The notes beneath the pieces are model-generated. The model worked only from the letters and a program-made list of their open reading frames with translations, was not told the origin of the DNA and did no database searches. Below, piece by piece: positions 16,013 to 24,507 of a stretch of 64,000 nucleotides of DNA; the first letter of the stretch is position 1, and every line of letters starts with the position of its first letter. The stretch lies in assembly GCF_014649855.1 (NCBI RefSeq), contig NZ_BMTV01000004.1:62001-126000 (forward strand). Direction: 5' to 3'. This DNA comes from Streptomyces roseolus. Its GTDB lineage: Bacteria > Actinomycetota > Actinomycetes > Streptomycetales > Streptomycetaceae. The position numbers and the translations under genes are program-made.

Positions 16013-16522
16013 ATGTCCGCTGCGCGGAGTCTGCTGCGCCTGGCCAACAGGGCCGCCGCCGTCGCCCTGGGCTTCTCGCCCGCCGGCGGGCACGGCTGCG
16101 GTCCGAAGTGCCGCCACGCCCACCTGTACGGCGAGGTCGCTCCCGCCGTGGCCGACCAGCACGTGTGGTCCGTACCCGGGCTCGCCGCCCGACCGGGAGG
16201 CCCCGTGCTCATGGCCACCGCCACCCTCGTCGCCACCGACGCCGCCACACACCGAGACCTGGCGGCGGCGACGGTGACGGACATCGTCTGGGCGTCCGCG
16301 ATGACCGAGGACGACCTTGAACATGTCCACGCCAGTTCCGCTCCCGGTCGAATAGAGCTGACCTTCTTCCATCGGACGCGCCACCCCGCCGAGGCGATTT
16401 CCGCCGCGTGGGAAATCTGCCTGCGCGCGCTGAATTCCAGCCCTTCTCTGGCTCATTGGCGGATTACCGCCACCCCCCGCCTTCCCGACGCCCTCCCCGG
16501 CTCGGGCCCCCTTCCTGCGTGA
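16013..16522 (+). CDS. Small Cys/His protein, first gene of the arsonate operon
   Basis: 169 aa from ATG 16013 with GGAGGAC upstream. The N-terminus has an amphipathic or weakly hydrophobic segment and then [11 protein letters not shown] (His27, Cys29, Cys33, His35, His37), which looks like a metal or metalloid site. The rest is an alpha/beta domain ([47 protein letters not shown]) that I cannot place. It ends 34 bp before the EPSP-synthase homologue. Position and shared promoter imply a role in the pathway, but no activity can be named. Confidence 0.7.
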   Translation: MSAARSLLRLANRAAAVALGFSPAGGHGCGPKCRHAHLYGEVAPAVADQHVWSVPGLAARPGGPVLMATATLVATDAATHRDLAAATVTDIVWASAMTEDDLEHVHASSAPGRIELTFFHRTRHPAEAISAAWEICLRALNSSPSLAHWRITATPRLPDALPGSGPLPA

Positions 16523-16532
16523 TCCAGATCAC
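16519..16532. promoter_or_regulatory. Inverted repeat GTGATCCAGATCAC in the intercistronic gap
   Basis: GTGATC-CA-GATCAC overlaps the stop codon of the Cys/His protein and precedes the aroA-like gene. It resembles Crp/Fnr-type half-sites, but in this position it could equally be an RNA hairpin affecting operon expression. Confidence 0.35.
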
Positions 16533-16556
16533 ACACCCCTGCGAGGAGTACCACCC

Positions 16557-17858
16557 ATGAGCGGCATCAACGACCCCCGTCTCAAGGCCGAAGAGCTCAC
16601 CGTCGAGCCGCTGGCCGCCATCGACCACGACGTGAAGGTCCTCGGTTCGAAGAGCTACACCAACCGGCAGATCGCCGTCGCCGCCCTGTCCGGCAAGGAA
16701 GGCGTGATCGACGGCGCGCTCATCTCCGACGACACCGTCTTCTTCACCAAGGCCGTCGAGTCCTTCGGGCACGTCAGCGCCGAGATCGACCACGAGGCCG
16801 CGCGCATCTCGTTCACCCCCACGGGCAAGCCGATGACGGCCCCGCAGGAGGAGATCTTCGTCGGCGGCGCGGGCACCCCGCTGCGCTTCCTCATCTCCAT
16901 GGCGGGCCTCGCCGAGGGCACCACCACCATCACCGGCAACGCCCGGATGCAGGAGCGCCCGTTCGGCGACCTGCTCGCGGCCCTCCCGGGCCTCGGCGTC
17001 GAGGCGGTCGCCGTGCGCGGCAACGGCTCGCCGCCGATCCGCGTCACCGGCGGCAACTTCGCCGGCGGGAAGACGAAGATCTCCGGCGCCGTCTCCAGCC
17101 AGTACACCTCCTCGCTCCTCATCAGCTCCGTGCTGGCGAAGCAGGACACGGAGATCGAGATCGTCGACGAGCTGGTCTCCAAGCCGTACGTCGAGATGAC
17201 CCTGGCGACCCTCGCCGAGCACGGCATCACCGTCGAGCGGGACGGCTACCGCTGGTTCAAGGTGCCCGCCGGCCAGTCCTTCAAGGGCGGCCACGCGATC
17301 GTCGAGCCGGACGCCTCGGGCCTGTCGTACTTCATCGCCGCCGCCGCGGTCCTCGGCGGCCGGGTCACCATCCCCGGCATCGGCTCCGCCTCCCACCAGG
17401 GGGACGTCGGCCTGGTCGAGGTCCTCGGCCGGATGGGCGCGCACACCGAGGTCACCGAGAACTCGGTCACCGTCAAGGGCGGGCAGCTGCGAGGCATCGA
17501 GGTCGACATGGACGCCATGCCCGACGTCGTCCCCTCACTCGCCGCCGTCGCCGCCTTCGCCGAGGGACCGACCCACATCACCAACATCGCCAGCCTGCGG
17601 GTGAAGGAGTGCGACCGCATCGCGGCCGTCACCACCGAGCTGCGCAAGATGGGCGTCAAGGTCGACGAGTACGACGACGCCATGACCGTCCACGGCGGCC
17701 CCTCGCACGGCGCGGTCATCGACACCTACGACGACCACCGCATCGCCATGACCTTCGCGGTCATGGGCCTGCGCACCCCGGGCGTCGTCATCAAGGACCC
17801 CGGCTGCGTCGCCAAGTCCTTCCCCGCCTTCTGGCAGACCCTGGACACCCTGCGATGA
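16557..17858 (+). CDS. EPSP-synthase homologue, probable arsenoenolpyruvate synthase
   Basis: 433 aa, full-length AroA fold. The conserved residues of EPSP synthase are in place: GSKSYTNR (Lys32, Arg37), [45 protein letters not shown] (normally RVKETDR), YDDHRIAM and [10 protein letters not shown]. It is not beside shikimate genes but overlaps a phosphoglycerate-mutase homologue. In the S. lividans organoarsenic cluster an AroA homologue paired with a PGM homologue was proposed to form arsenoenolpyruvate from arsenate and an enolpyruvyl donor, and I assign the same role by synteny. The Thr-to-Cys change in RVKECDR is a visible active-site difference. Ordinary EPSP synthesis is the alternative. 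Confidence 0.85.
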   Translation: MSGINDPRLKAEELTVEPLAAIDHDVKVLGSKSYTNRQIAVAALSGKEGVIDGALISDDTVFFTKAVESFGHVSAEIDHEAARISFTPTGKPMTAPQEEIFVGGAGTPLRFLISMAGLAEGTTTITGNARMQERPFGDLLAALPGLGVEAVAVRGNGSPPIRVTGGNFAGGKTKISGAVSSQYTSSLLISSVLAKQDTEIEIVDELVSKPYVEMTLATLAEHGITVERDGYRWFKVPAGQSFKGGHAIVEPDASGLSYFIAAAAVLGGRVTIPGIGSASHQGDVGLVEVLGRMGAHTEVTENSVTVKGGQLRGIEVDMDAMPDVVPSLAAVAAFAEGPTHITNIASLRVKECDRIAAVTTELRKMGVKVDEYDDAMTVHGGPSHGAVIDTYDDHRIAMTFAVMGLRTPGVVIKDPGCVAKSFPAFWQTLDTLR

Positions 17859-19387
17859 CCGAGACCCCCGACACCCGTCCCGGCATCCTGCTCGTCCTCG
17901 ACGGCTGGGGCCACACCGAGCCGGTCCCCGGCAACGCCCTCGCGGTCGCGGACACCCCCGTCCTGGACGGCATCCGGGCCAAGTACCCCGCCACCCTCGT
18001 GGAGGCGTCCGGCGAGCACGTCGGCCTGCTGCCCGGCACGGTCGGCAACTCCGAGATCGGCCACATGGTCATCGGCGCCGGCCGCCCGCTGGACTACGAC
18101 AGCGTGCTCGTCCAGCGGCAGATCGACTCCGGCGGTCTGCGCGACAACCCGCGCCTGACCGAGGCGCTGGACGCGCTCGCAGCGGGCGGCGGCGCCCTGC
18201 ACCTGATCGGCCTGGCATCCGACGGGCAGATCCACGCCCACGTCGACCACCTGCACGAGCTGCTCTCGATCGCCGCCGCCCGTGGCGTCGAGCGGGTCTG
18301 GGTGCACGCGATCACCGACGGCCGGGACGTCGCCGACCGCACGGCCTGCCACTACCTCGGCCGGGTCGAGGAGTTCTTCGCGACGACCGGTGTCGGCCGC
18401 CTGGCCACGGTCTCCGGCCGCGGCTACGCCCTCGACAAGAGCGGCGACCTGGAGCTGACCGCGAAGGTCACCCAGGCGGTGGCGGACGGCCGCGGAGCCC
18501 TGGCCCGCGACCACGGCCAGATCCTGGCGGGCGCCGGCGACGGCGACGTGTGGGTCACCCCGACCGTCCTCACCGACGCCGACGGCGAACCGCTGGCGAC
18601 CGTGCGGGACGGGGACGCGATCCTGTTCGCCAACTTCCGCAGCGACCGCATCCAGCAGCTCGCCGACGACCTGGTGAAGCACCTGGCCGAGAGCGACGTA
18701 CGGATCCTCTCCCTCACCCAGTACGACACCGAGGCGGACATCCCCGCCCTGGTCGGCCGCGCCGACGCCTCCGGCGGCCTCGCGGACCAGCTGGAGGCCC
18801 ACGGCCTGCGGTCCGTACGGATCGCGGAGCAGGAGAAGTTCGAGCACGTCACGTACTACCTGAACGGGCGGGACGAGCGGCGCCGGGAGGTCGAGGAGCA
18901 CGTCCGGATCACGTCGGACGAGGCGCCCGAGTACACCGCGCGGCCCGAGATGAACCTCGACCGGGTCGCCGACGCGGTGATCGCGGCCGCCGGCCGCACC
19001 GACGTCGCCCTCGTGGCGGCCAACCTCGCCAACATCGACGTCGTCGGCCACACCGGCGACCACGACGCCACCGTCAGGGCCGCCGAACACACCGACCGGC
19101 AGGTGGACCGGATCCTGACCGCCGCCGCGGCCACCGGCCGCTGGGTGGTGCTGGTCGGCGACCACGGGAACGCCGAGCGGATGTCCAAGCCCGGCCCGGA
19201 CGGCACCCCGCTCCCGTACGGCGGACACACCACCAATCCGGTCCCGGCGGTCGTCGTCCCGGCGCCCGGGCAGCTCCTGCCCGACGCCCTCCGTGACGGC
19301 GGCAGCCTCGCCGACATCGCGCCCACCGTGCTCGCCCTGCTCGGTCGTCCGAGCGGCCCCGCCATGACCGGAAGGAGCCTGCTGTGA
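17855..19387 (+). CDS. Cofactor-independent phosphoglycerate-mutase homologue, probable arsenoenolpyruvate mutase
   Basis: 510 aa, the normal length of iPGM. The two-metal alkaline-phosphatase-fold site is complete: Asp16 in LVLDGWG, catalytic Ser66 in [47 protein letters not shown] and GGHTTNPVP. The start overlaps the aroA-like stop (ATGA). In the organoarsenic cluster of S. lividans the equivalent protein is proposed to isomerise arsenoenolpyruvate to arsonopyruvate, forming the As-C bond, which is otherwise the job of PEP mutase in phosphonate pathways. No PEP mutase is seen here. A housekeeping PGM role is unlikely given the operon, but the sequence alone does not exclude it. Confidence 0.85.
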   Translation: MTETPDTRPGILLVLDGWGHTEPVPGNALAVADTPVLDGIRAKYPATLVEASGEHVGLLPGTVGNSEIGHMVIGAGRPLDYDSVLVQRQIDSGGLRDNPRLTEALDALAAGGGALHLIGLASDGQIHAHVDHLHELLSIAAARGVERVWVHAITDGRDVADRTACHYLGRVEEFFATTGVGRLATVSGRGYALDKSGDLELTAKVTQAVADGRGALARDHGQILAGAGDGDVWVTPTVLTDADGEPLATVRDGDAILFANFRSDRIQQLADDLVKHLAESDVRILSLTQYDTEADIPALVGRADASGGLADQLEAHGLRSVRIAEQEKFEHVTYYLNGRDERRREVEEHVRITSDEAPEYTARPEMNLDRVADAVIAAAGRTDVALVAANLANIDVVGHTGDHDATVRAAEHTDRQVDRILTAAAATGRWVVLVGDHGNAERMSKPGPDGTPLPYGGHTTNPVPAVVVPAPGQLLPDALRDGGSLADIAPTVLALLGRPSGPAMTGRSLL

Positions 19388-19737
19388 CCCTCGCGCCCCC
19401 GCTCGCCCAGACCGCCACGCCGGACGGCACCCGCTTCGCCGGCGCCTACGCCGACGGCGCCGTCCGCCACGAGCCGGACGCGGGCCCCGGGCTGGCCGTC
19501 GAGGTGCTCGTCAGCGCCGACGGCTCGGCCCACGTGCTGACCGTCACCAACCTCACCTCCGAGGTCCAGGAAGTGCTTCCCGAACCGCTGCTGCCGCCCG
19601 GCGAAGGACCGCTGCTGTTCCTCGGCGGCGCGTCCACCACCGCCGAGCGCGACGGACTGCTCGTCGCCCGCCTCTCCCCCCACGGGTTCGTCCGCCTCGG
19701 ACGCGCCCTCGACACCGACCAGGAGCACGCCTCATGA
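19384..19737 (+). CDS. Unknown 117-aa protein inside the arsonate operon
   Basis: The GTG start overlaps the mutase stop (GTGA) and its own stop overlaps the next gene (ATGA), so it is translated as part of the set. The sequence looks like a small beta-rich domain (GLAVEVLVSADGSAHVLTVTNLTSEVQEVLPEPLLPPGEGPLLFLGG) with no cysteine, signal or membrane segment. I do not recognise the family. Its fixed place between the mutase and the CTP-synthase-like gene suggests a structural or accessory subunit. Confidence 0.75.
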   Translation: MTLAPPLAQTATPDGTRFAGAYADGAVRHEPDAGPGLAVEVLVSADGSAHVLTVTNLTSEVQEVLPEPLLPPGEGPLLFLGGASTTAERDGLLVARLSPHGFVRLGRALDTDQEHAS

Positions 19738-20441
19738 CCACCGTCACCGGACCGCGTCCGCGCGTGGCGCTGATCGGGGACCACGGCAAGTCCCCCGCGC
19801 ACGCCCGGCTCGACAGCTTCCGCGCCGAGCTGGAGGTGGACACCGTATGGGTGCCCACCGAGACGATCACCGGCCCGGAGTCGTTCGACGGCTTCGACGG
19901 CCTGTGGGTCGTGCCCGGCTCCCCGTACGAGAACAAGGACGGCGTCCTCGCCGCCGTCCGGCACGCCCGCGAGAACGGCGTTCCCTACCTGGGCACCTGC
20001 GGCGGCTTCCAGCACGCGCTGATCGAGTACGCCCGCAGCGTCGCCGGTCTCACCGACGCCGACGACGTGCAGTACGACCCGGAGGCGGCCACCCCGCTGA
20101 TCGTGCCGCTCACCTGCTGCCTCGCCGGCGAGCAGGCGCCCCTGCTGCTGACCGCCGGCAGCCGGCTGGCGGCGGTCTACGAGGGCGCCGAGCGCTCGAC
20201 GGAGACGTACCACTGCAAGTACGGCCTGAACGCGGAGTTCGTCGAGCTGCTCACCGGCGCGGGCGTGCTGTTCAGCGGCTGGGACGAGGAAGGCGCCCCG
20301 CGGGCCGCCGAGGTGCCGGGCCACCCGTTCTTCATCGGCACCCTGTTCCAGCCCGAGCTGGTTTCGGGGCCGGGCCGGATCCACCGGCTGATCACGGCCT
20401 TCACGGCCGAGGTGAGCGCCCGGGCGGCCGTCGCCGTCTGA
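19734..20441 (+). CDS. CTP-synthase C-terminal-like (class I glutamine amidotransferase) protein
   Basis: 235 aa, only the amidotransferase half of CTP synthase. The nucleophile-elbow cysteine is present (Cys89 in GTCGGFQHALIEYARSVAG). The usual FHPE is FQPE (Gln206), so the catalytic His is missing and normal glutamine hydrolysis is doubtful. This matches the family labelled 'CTP synthase C-terminal region-related (seleno)protein'. A CTP-synthase-like gene is also part of the S. lividans organoarsenic cluster. A CC pair (LTCCLAG) is present. It is the last gene of the overlapping operon. Cys-based chemistry on an arsenical, or activation with a nucleotide partner, are possibilities, not conclusions. 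Confidence 0.8.
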   Translation: MTTVTGPRPRVALIGDHGKSPAHARLDSFRAELEVDTVWVPTETITGPESFDGFDGLWVVPGSPYENKDGVLAAVRHARENGVPYLGTCGGFQHALIEYARSVAGLTDADDVQYDPEAATPLIVPLTCCLAGEQAPLLLTAGSRLAAVYEGAERSTETYHCKYGLNAEFVELLTGAGVLFSGWDEEGAPRAAEVPGHPFFIGTLFQPELVSGPGRIHRLITAFTAEVSARAAVAV

Positions 20442-20465
20442 GCCGGTGCGCCCGGCCGGGGCGGC

Positions 20466-20855
20466 TCACGCCTCCGCCGGGCCCTCGCCCCAGATCAGCG
20501 CGTCGAGCACGGCCCGGTGTTCGGGCCGGATCGCGTACCAGGCCCACGTGCCCCGCTTCCTGCGGCTCACGAGGCCGGTGTCCACCAGGATCTTCATGTG
20601 GTAACTGACGGTCGGCTGGGCGAGATCCAGCAGCGGCGTCATGTCGCACACGCACGCCTCGCCGTCCGGAGCGGCCAGCAGCACGCTGAGGATCTGCAAC
20701 CGGGTCGGGTCGGCGATGCCCTTCACGTTCCGGGCCAGCGCCTCAGCCCGCTCCCGGGGCAGCGGTTCCACGTCGAGAGGCGGCCCGCAGGTCGGATCCT
20801 CGTAGACGAAGGGCAGCAACCCCGAGCGATTACCGGTCGCTTGTTCTGCTGACAT
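20466..20855 (-). CDS. ArsR-family metalloregulator
   Basis: 129 aa. Cys23 near the N-terminus and Cys68/Cys70 in EACVCDM are sensing candidates. The HTH is DLAQPTVSYHMKILVDTG with wing KRGTWAWYAI. It lies convergent to the arsonate operon and divergent from the Pst-like importer, whose promoter region holds an inverted repeat at 20918-20937. It probably controls the importer and itself. Confidence 0.9.
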   Translation of the reverse strand: MSAEQATGNRSGLLPFVYEDPTCGPPLDVEPLPRERAEALARNVKGIADPTRLQILSVLLAAPDGEACVCDMTPLLDLAQPTVSYHMKILVDTGLVSRRKRGTWAWYAIRPEHRAVLDALIWGEGPAEA

Positions 20856-20917
20856 GACGATCACCCTATGTCCGCCCGGCCGACCGGCTGAGTCACATCG
20901 AGCGAGTTCACTCACTG

Positions 20918-20937
20918 TTCGCCTGTCATTCAGCGAA
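20918..20937. promoter_or_regulatory. Inverted repeat between arsR and the Pst-like operon
   Basis: TTCGC-N10-GCGAA, within a run of TCAC/GTTC words (20905-20940). It is unlike the TCATAGA operators, suggesting a separate ArsR specificity for the importer. Confidence 0.5.
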
Positions 20938-20996
20938 TGTCCGAACAGCTCCCGCCCGTCTCCTTCTTCCTTCCCCACCACCGCAAAGGCACCGCC

Positions 20997-21914
20997 ATGT
21001 CTGTCACCTCCACCACGTTCCGAAGCACCGTGCCGGCCTTCACCTCGCGCCGGATGCGGCAGGGAGCCGCCGCATCCGCCGGCCTCGTCCTCGCCGCCGT
21101 CCTCACCGGCTGCGCCGGTGCCGCGAAGGCCGACACGGGGGCCTTGCAGGCCAGCGGATCCACCACGGTCGCCCCGGTGGCCTCCGACGCCGCCGAGGCG
21201 CTCAAGTCCAAGGGCCTGAACATCACCGTCGCCACCCAGGGCGGCTCCGCCGGCGGCATCTCCCAGCTCGGCACCGGCCAGATCGAGATCGCGCTGAGCT
21301 CCAAGCCGCTCTCCGACAAGGACAGCAAGGCGTACCCGGACGCCGACTTCGTGACCACGCAGATCGGCGCGGACGCGGTCGGCGTCATCATCACCAAGGA
21401 GGTCGCCGACGGCGGGGTCAAGAGCCTCTCCAAGGCACAGGTGCAGGGCCTGTTCGAAGGGAAGATCACCAACTGGAAGGAGGTCGGCGGCCCCGACCTG
21501 CAGGTCTTCGTGTACGACAAGGAGCCCGGCCGCGGCACCCGTGAGGTGCTCGACAAGTTCGTCTACGGCAAGGGCGAGCCGCCGGCCCCGCCGCAGTCCG
21601 CGAACTACGCCGTCGTCGGCGGCAACACCGAGACCCGCAACAAGCTGAAGTCCACCCGCGGTTCCATCGCCCCGCTGTCGACCGGCTTCATCGACGGCCA
21701 CCCCGACCTGGTCGCCGTGCCGCTGGACGGCATCGCCCCCAGCCTGGAGAACGTGGCCTCCGGGAAGTACCCGATGACCCGCCCGCTGTACATGATCACC
21801 AACGGTCAGCCCAAGGGCGCCGCCAAGCAGTACATCGACTACATCCTCTCCGCCGAGGGCCAGAAGCTTCTCCCGAAGCACGGGTACCTGACCCGTCAGC
21901 AGATGGGGCTCTGA
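20997..21914 (+). CDS. PstS-like oxyanion-binding lipoprotein
   Basis: 305 aa from ATG 20997. An arginine-rich start is followed by a hydrophobic stretch and the lipobox VLTGC (Cys39), so it is an exported lipoprotein. The mature part opens with the PstS signature ASGSTTVAP and contains GGSAGGISQLGTGQIEIALSSKPL and GTREVLDKFVYG, the anion-binding loops of phosphate-binding proteins. Beside arsonate genes, arsenate or an arsonate may be the physiological ligand; similar genes flank the S. lividans cluster. Phosphate uptake insulated from arsenate is the alternative. It is three bases upstream of the permease gene. Confidence 0.85.
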   Translation: MSVTSTTFRSTVPAFTSRRMRQGAAASAGLVLAAVLTGCAGAAKADTGALQASGSTTVAPVASDAAEALKSKGLNITVATQGGSAGGISQLGTGQIEIALSSKPLSDKDSKAYPDADFVTTQIGADAVGVIITKEVADGGVKSLSKAQVQGLFEGKITNWKEVGGPDLQVFVYDKEPGRGTREVLDKFVYGKGEPPAPPQSANYAVVGGNTETRNKLKSTRGSIAPLSTGFIDGHPDLVAVPLDGIAPSLENVASGKYPMTRPLYMITNGQPKGAAKQYIDYILSAEGQKLLPKHGYLTRQQMGL

Positions 21915-21917
21915 CCG

Positions 21918-23750
21918 ATGAGCCTCACTCTGGAGCGCCCCGCCAAGGCGCCCGGAACCACCGCGACGCGGCCGCCCGAGAAGGGCGGCCGCCCCGGCCG
22001 GGCGAGATGGGTCTGGGGCTGGGCCTACAGCGGCGTCCTGTCCGTCGCACTCGCCCTCGTGGTCCTGGTCGGCTACCTGGCCGACGGCATCGCGAGCGGC
22101 ACGGTCGACTGGGGAGCCCTCCTCACGGACTCCGTCTGGAGCCCCGGGAACCTGGCCTTCGGCGGCCTGGCCATGATCTACGGATCGGCGGTCGTCTGCG
22201 TCCTGGCGCTCGTGCTCGCCGTACCCGTCGGCTGGGCGGCGGCCATCGCCCTCTCCGAGTACCTGCCGCCCCGCCTCGCCAAGCCGCTGCGCCTGAGCAT
22301 CGAACTCCTCGCGGCCGTCCCCTCCATCGTCTACGGCCTCATCGGCATCATGGTGATCCGGCCGTTCGTCGCCGGCCTCGGCGACGTGCCGGGCGGCGAC
22401 AGCATCCTCGCCGCCGGCATCGTCCTCGCCGTGATGATCATGCCGACGATCGTGGCGGTCAGCGTGGACGCCCTCGCCGCGGTACCCGGCCGCTACCGGG
22501 AGGCCGCGTACTCCCTCGGCCTGACCCGCCGGGAGGTCGTCCGCTCCGCCGTCCTGCCCCAGGCCCGTTCGGGCATGCGCGCCGGCGTCCTCCTTGGCCT
22601 GGCCAGGGCGCTCGGCGAGGCCATCGCGGTCTTCATGGTCATCGGCCGCGCCGACGGGCGCCTCCCGGAGTCGTTCGGCGACTTCTTCTCCTCGCTCGTC
22701 CGCCCCGGCCAGACGCTCACCACCAAGCTCGCCGGCCCCGAACCCATGCTCGCCGGCACCTCGGGCCCGTACTTCGCCGCCCTCTGCGGACTCGGCATCA
22801 TCCTGCTGGCCCTCGTCGCCGCTGCCACCGTCTGGGGCACCCGCGGCACCTCGGCCCGGGTCCGGCGCGGACCGCGCGTCCGGCGGACCTCCGCGTGGAT
22901 GCGCGGCCCCAAGGACCGGCTGACCACGGCCGTCCGTTACGGCGCCCTGCTGCTGCCGACCGCCCTCCTGCTCGGCATGCTCGGCATCCTGCTGGCCCGC
23001 GGCGGCGCGGCCCTCAACCCGGCCTTCTGGTTCACCCCGTCCGCCGGCGCCGCCGACGGAGGCATCCGCGACCAGATCGTCGGCACCCTCCTGCTGCTCG
23101 CGACCACGGCGCTGATCGCGCTGCCGCTCGGCTACGGAGCGGGCATCGTGATCGGAACCCGCGCCTCCGCCAAGACCTCCCGGATCCTGGAGACGCTGAC
23201 CGTGGCGGTCGGCGGAACACCCACCATCCTGCTCGGCCTCGCCGGATACGTCCTCCTGTGCACGACCATGGGCTGGGGCCGTTCCTGGCTGGCCGGCGCC
23301 GTGGTCCTGGTGCCCGTCGTGGTCCCGGTCGTCGCCCTCACCACCGCCGGCCGCGTGCGCGGCATGCCGGGCGAACTCACCGAGAGCGCGCTCGCGCTGG
23401 GCCTGACCCGCTCGCAGTACATCCGCTCGGTCGTCATCCCCTACACCTGGCCGGCCACGCTCACCGGCCTGCTGCTCGGCCTGGCCCGCGCGGCGGGCGA
23501 GACGGCGCCCCTGATCTTCACGGCCACCGTGTTCTTCGGGGCCCCCGCCCTCCCGACCGGCATCGTCAACGCACCGGTCCAGGCCCTGCCCACGCACATC
23601 TTCACCCTGTCGCAGGACTCCGGCGCCCCCGAGGCCATCGCCCAGGCGTGGGGCAGCGCCCTCGTCCTGGTCCTGATCACCGCCGGACTGCTCACCCTGG
23701 CCGTCTTCCTGCGCAACCGATTCGAAGGAGCACGACGTTGGACAACGTGA
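21918..23750 (+). CDS. Fused PstC-PstA-like ABC permease
   Basis: 610 aa containing two complete permease halves. The first (about 25-300) has the EAA loop EAAYSLGLTRREVVRSAVLPQARSG. The second (about 330-605) has ESALALGLTRSQYIRSVVIPYTWPA. Both repeat LGLARALGEAIAVF or LGLARAAGETAPLI, typical of PstC and PstA. The usual separate pstC and pstA are thus one polypeptide forming the whole membrane channel. About twelve membrane segments are seen. The next gene starts within its end. Confidence 0.85.
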   Translation: MSLTLERPAKAPGTTATRPPEKGGRPGRARWVWGWAYSGVLSVALALVVLVGYLADGIASGTVDWGALLTDSVWSPGNLAFGGLAMIYGSAVVCVLALVLAVPVGWAAAIALSEYLPPRLAKPLRLSIELLAAVPSIVYGLIGIMVIRPFVAGLGDVPGGDSILAAGIVLAVMIMPTIVAVSVDALAAVPGRYREAAYSLGLTRREVVRSAVLPQARSGMRAGVLLGLARALGEAIAVFMVIGRADGRLPESFGDFFSSLVRPGQTLTTKLAGPEPMLAGTSGPYFAALCGLGIILLALVAAATVWGTRGTSARVRRGPRVRRTSAWMRGPKDRLTTAVRYGALLLPTALLLGMLGILLARGGAALNPAFWFTPSAGAADGGIRDQIVGTLLLLATTALIALPLGYGAGIVIGTRASAKTSRILETLTVAVGGTPTILLGLAGYVLLCTTMGWGRSWLAGAVVLVPVVVPVVALTTAGRVRGMPGELTESALALGLTRSQYIRSVVIPYTWPATLTGLLLGLARAAGETAPLIFTATVFFGAPALPTGIVNAPVQALPTHIFTLSQDSGAPEAIAQAWGSALVLVLITAGLLTLAVFLRNRFEGARRWTT

Positions 23751-24451
23751 AGACGGGGAACGCGCACCCGCAGAACGTGATCGCCGTCCGCGATCTGCGC
23801 GTCCTCGACGGAAAGAAGACCCTGGTCGGCCCGGTCACCTTCGAGCTGCCCGCCGGCTCCACGACCGGCCTGTGCGGCCCGTCCGGCGCCGGCAAGTCGA
23901 CGGTGCTGCGCGCCCTCGTCGATCTGCTGCCGCACGGCCTGCGCCGCGACGGCGAGGTGGACGTGCAGGGACGCACGATCTGTTGCGGCAAGGGGGACGC
24001 CTCTCTGCGGAGCACCGTCGTCCTGGTGCCGCAGACGCCGGTGGTCTTCGGCGGAAGCATCATGGACAACGCCCTGTTCGGCCTGCGCCACCTGGTCCGC
24101 GCCTCCCGTACGGAGATGCGGGACCGGATGGAGAAGGCGCTGCGGGAGTCGGGCCTGTGGAACGAGGTCCGCGACCGGCTCGACACCCCGGCGCAATCGC
24201 TCTCCAACGGCCAGCGCCAGCGCCTGTGCCTCGCCCGGGCCCTCGCCCTGGAGCCGGCGGCGCTCCTGCTCGACGAGCCGACCAGCGCCCTGGACGAGCG
24301 CAGCCGGGACACGGTCGAGGAGTCGGTCGCCGCCCTGCGCGGCAACCGTACAGTCCTGCTGGTCTCGCACGACCCCGGCCAGGTGGAGCGGCTGTGCGAC
24401 CGCACGGTGCGACTGGAGCTGCCCGAGACGGCTTCGCTCGTACCGGCATGA
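23738..24451 (+). CDS. PstB-like ABC ATPase
   Basis: 237 aa. The start appears to be TTG 23738, seven bases after GAAGGAG and 13 bases inside the permease gene; GTG 23747 is an alternative. Walker A is GPSGAGKST, the signature LSNGQRQRL (not the usual LSGGQ) and Walker B ALLLDEPTSALD, followed by SHD. Shorter than typical PstB (~250-260) and less like housekeeping PstB, with an ICCGKGD insertion. It completes a three-gene importer without PhoU. Confidence 0.85.
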   Translation: MDNVKTGNAHPQNVIAVRDLRVLDGKKTLVGPVTFELPAGSTTGLCGPSGAGKSTVLRALVDLLPHGLRRDGEVDVQGRTICCGKGDASLRSTVVLVPQTPVVFGGSIMDNALFGLRHLVRASRTEMRDRMEKALRESGLWNEVRDRLDTPAQSLSNGQRQRLCLARALALEPAALLLDEPTSALDERSRDTVEESVAALRGNRTVLLVSHDPGQVERLCDRTVRLELPETASLVPA

Positions 24452-24456
24452 TGAAC

Positions 24457-24500
24457 CGGGCCCGGTCCGTCGTGGAGAAAGCACGATGGCCCGGGCCCGG
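24457..24500. terminator. Bidirectional terminator hairpin
   Basis: A long imperfect stem, GGGCCCGGTCC-GTCGTG against CACGA-TGG-CCCGGGCCC with loop GAGAAAG, lies between the convergent pstB-like and thioredoxin-reductase genes. Confidence 0.75.
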
Positions 24501-24507
24501 CGTCTGT

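Noticed and set aside
16557..19387. Ordinary shikimate EPSP synthase and glycolytic phosphoglycerate mutase
   Set aside because: Their coupling to each other, to a CTPS-like gene and to arsR genes fits an arsonate pathway better. Kept only as an alternative.
20466..23597. Very long minus-strand open frame opposite the Pst-like operon
   Set aside because: Only its last 130 codons (the ArsR) look like protein. The rest is Gly/Asp/Arg-rich antisense shadow of the pst-like genes.
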